From Paraburkholderia fungorum (GTDB taxonomy: Bacteria; Pseudomonadota; Gammaproteobacteria; Burkholderiales; Burkholderiaceae): DNA of 64,000 nt. The stretch covers positions 1,240,001 through 1,304,000 of the forward strand of contig NZ_FNKP01000001.1 of NCBI RefSeq assembly GCF_900099835.1. Direction: 5' to 3'. Numbering within the stretch: position 1 is the first letter of the stretch; each line of letters opens with the position of its first letter. Below are positions 63,318 through 64,000 of the stretch, one piece after another. The notes beneath the pieces were generated by a model. That model was not told the DNA's origin. It searched no databases and was given only the letters and a program-made list of their open reading frames with translations. Position numbers and translations under genes: made by a program.

Positions 63318-64000
63318 TCAGAACGTCAAAGCCGAGGAGATAGACTGCACCGCCGCCTTGTTCAGAAAGATATAAAAGTTCTGTGCCGTCGTGCTTCCGG
63401 CCGGGAAAAGGGAGAGGGTTGTACCGTCTTTCATCAGCGCACCCTCGAAGATCTCGCCGTTGTTTTGATACAGAACCCGGTACTCGGGTGTCGCAGTATT
63501 CATCAGCGTGTTGGCGACCCATGCGCGAATGCCGCCTGCGAGCGTGACGATCTGGCCGTCGCTCAGGTTATAGGTCTTGCCGTCGTTCGCGCTGGTAAAG
63601 GGGAAAAACGCCTCCAGTGTCGAGATCGTCGTGCTGCATGGCGTGATGTTGTTTCCCGTGGTGGCGGGCGCTACGCAATCGCCGACGAAAACAGTGTCGC
63701 CTACCACCTGCCGGGTCACCTTCATGTATGCCGCGCCCGCTTGCCATGTCGCCGATTTGTTGTACAGCGAAGAGCCATTGACCGTGTTCGTGATGAGGCC
63801 CAATGCGCTGTCGTCGAATAGCTCCGACGGCGAAGCCGAAATTGCGCCGGACAAAGGAACGTTGGTGTAGTTAGTGCCGAGTAACGTCATCGTGACGGTC
63901 TTGCCGTCGGTGGCGTAGTCGGTTTCCTGAACGTTGTCGCCCACATAACTCACCTGAACCTGAGCCGGAATGGCTTCAGTCACCACTGCCCCGTTCACCA
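63318..64000 (-). CDS. Hypothetical secreted-type protein (5' end outside window)
   Basis: About 227 residues seen; the frame is open to the window edge, so the N-terminus is missing. The visible part is rich in Thr, Asn, Ser and Gly with few charges (TDGKTVTMTLLGTNYTNVPL, LITNTVNGSSLYNKSATW), typical of exported or surface proteins. Two Cys (GDCVAPATTGNNITPCST) are placed for a disulphide. No family recognised. Confidence 0.75.
   Translation of the reverse strand, partial: VNGAVVTEAIPAQVQVSYVGDNVQETDYATDGKTVTMTLLGTNYTNVPLSGAISASPSELFDDSALGLITNTVNGSSLYNKSATWQAGAAYMKVTRQVVGDTVFVGDCVAPATTGNNITPCSTTISTLEAFFPFTSANDGKTYNLSDGQIVTLAGGIRAWVANTLMNTATPEYRVLYQNNGEIFEGALMKDGTTLSLFPAGSTTAQNFYIFLNKAAVQSISSALTF

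Overview
The window looks like chromosome from a Burkholderiaceae member, most likely Paraburkholderia or Burkholderia. The evidence is high GC with strong GC3 bias, a large OmpC-type porin of the Burkholderia kind, a glnB, ubiC, htpG, parE/parC and uup set with betaproteobacterial sequence features, and many short lineage-type lipoproteins. No rRNA, CRISPR array, complete prophage or intact insertion sequence was seen. One tRNA, tRNA-Arg(CCT), is present.

Layout. 1-3.5 kb: the end of nadE, then glnB (PII) and a convergent porin. 4-7.5 kb: a basic amino acid ABC importer (hisP-hisM-hisQ-like genes plus a binding protein). 8-12 kb: a pirin, then a Spy/CpxP-like periplasmic protein divergent from an OmpR/EnvZ-type two-component pair, with GTAA direct repeats in the shared promoter region. 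12-18 kb: a small ferredoxin-fold-like protein, a membrane diguanylate cyclase, and a two-gene NitT/TauT-class transporter (fused double permease plus ATPase) without a binding protein. 18-19.3 kb: two overlapping paralogous lipoproteins. 19.6-31 kb: two sigma-54 activators, small stress-type proteins (DUF883/ElaB, proline-rich, CsbD), trehalose-6-phosphate synthase, an MFS exporter, a PEBP protein, and a Vsr/Dcm pair. 31-36 kb: a glutathione transferase, a ZntB/CorA-type channel, an MsbA-like exporter and a gamma-glutamylcyclotransferase-like protein. 36.2-39.7 kb: a less GC-rich accessory patch (acyltransferase, small lipoproteins, a 52-residue secreted peptide) ending in a broken P4-type integrase beside tRNA-Arg. 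40-48 kb: rubredoxin, a DUF4399 protein, the Uup ABC-F ATPase and topoisomerase IV (parE-parC). 48-57 kb: a CopD-like protein, a ChrA-like transporter, a GGDEF-EAL protein, PhzF, RidA with an aminotransferase, and a VOC protein. 57-64 kb: a MocR regulator, htpG, an OmpA lipoprotein, ubiC overlapping a DNA glycosylase, and a protein cut off by the window end.

The most interesting pattern is a group of four near-consensus sigma-54 (-24/-12) promoters, each with exact GG-N10-GC spacing, at 20865, 23429, 24254 and 30799. They sit directly upstream of the DUF883 pair, the proline-rich protein, otsA and csbD. Two sigma-54 enhancer-binding proteins are encoded among them (19589-20647 and 21975-23360). 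Together they suggest a local sigma-54 regulon of envelope/osmotic stress genes of the sort that RpoS controls in enterobacteria. That functional reading is inference; the promoter matches and gene order are seen directly.

Other points for follow-up are the nadE-glnB linkage, CpxR-like boxes in a cpxP-cpxRA-like divergent layout, an orphan Dcm with an N-terminal HTH facing a palindrome, the integrase relic, paired DnaA-box-like sites before parE, and a Gln at the quinolone-resistance Ser position of ParC. Starts were placed by Shine-Dalgarno sequence and family N-termini; where two starts remain possible this is stated.
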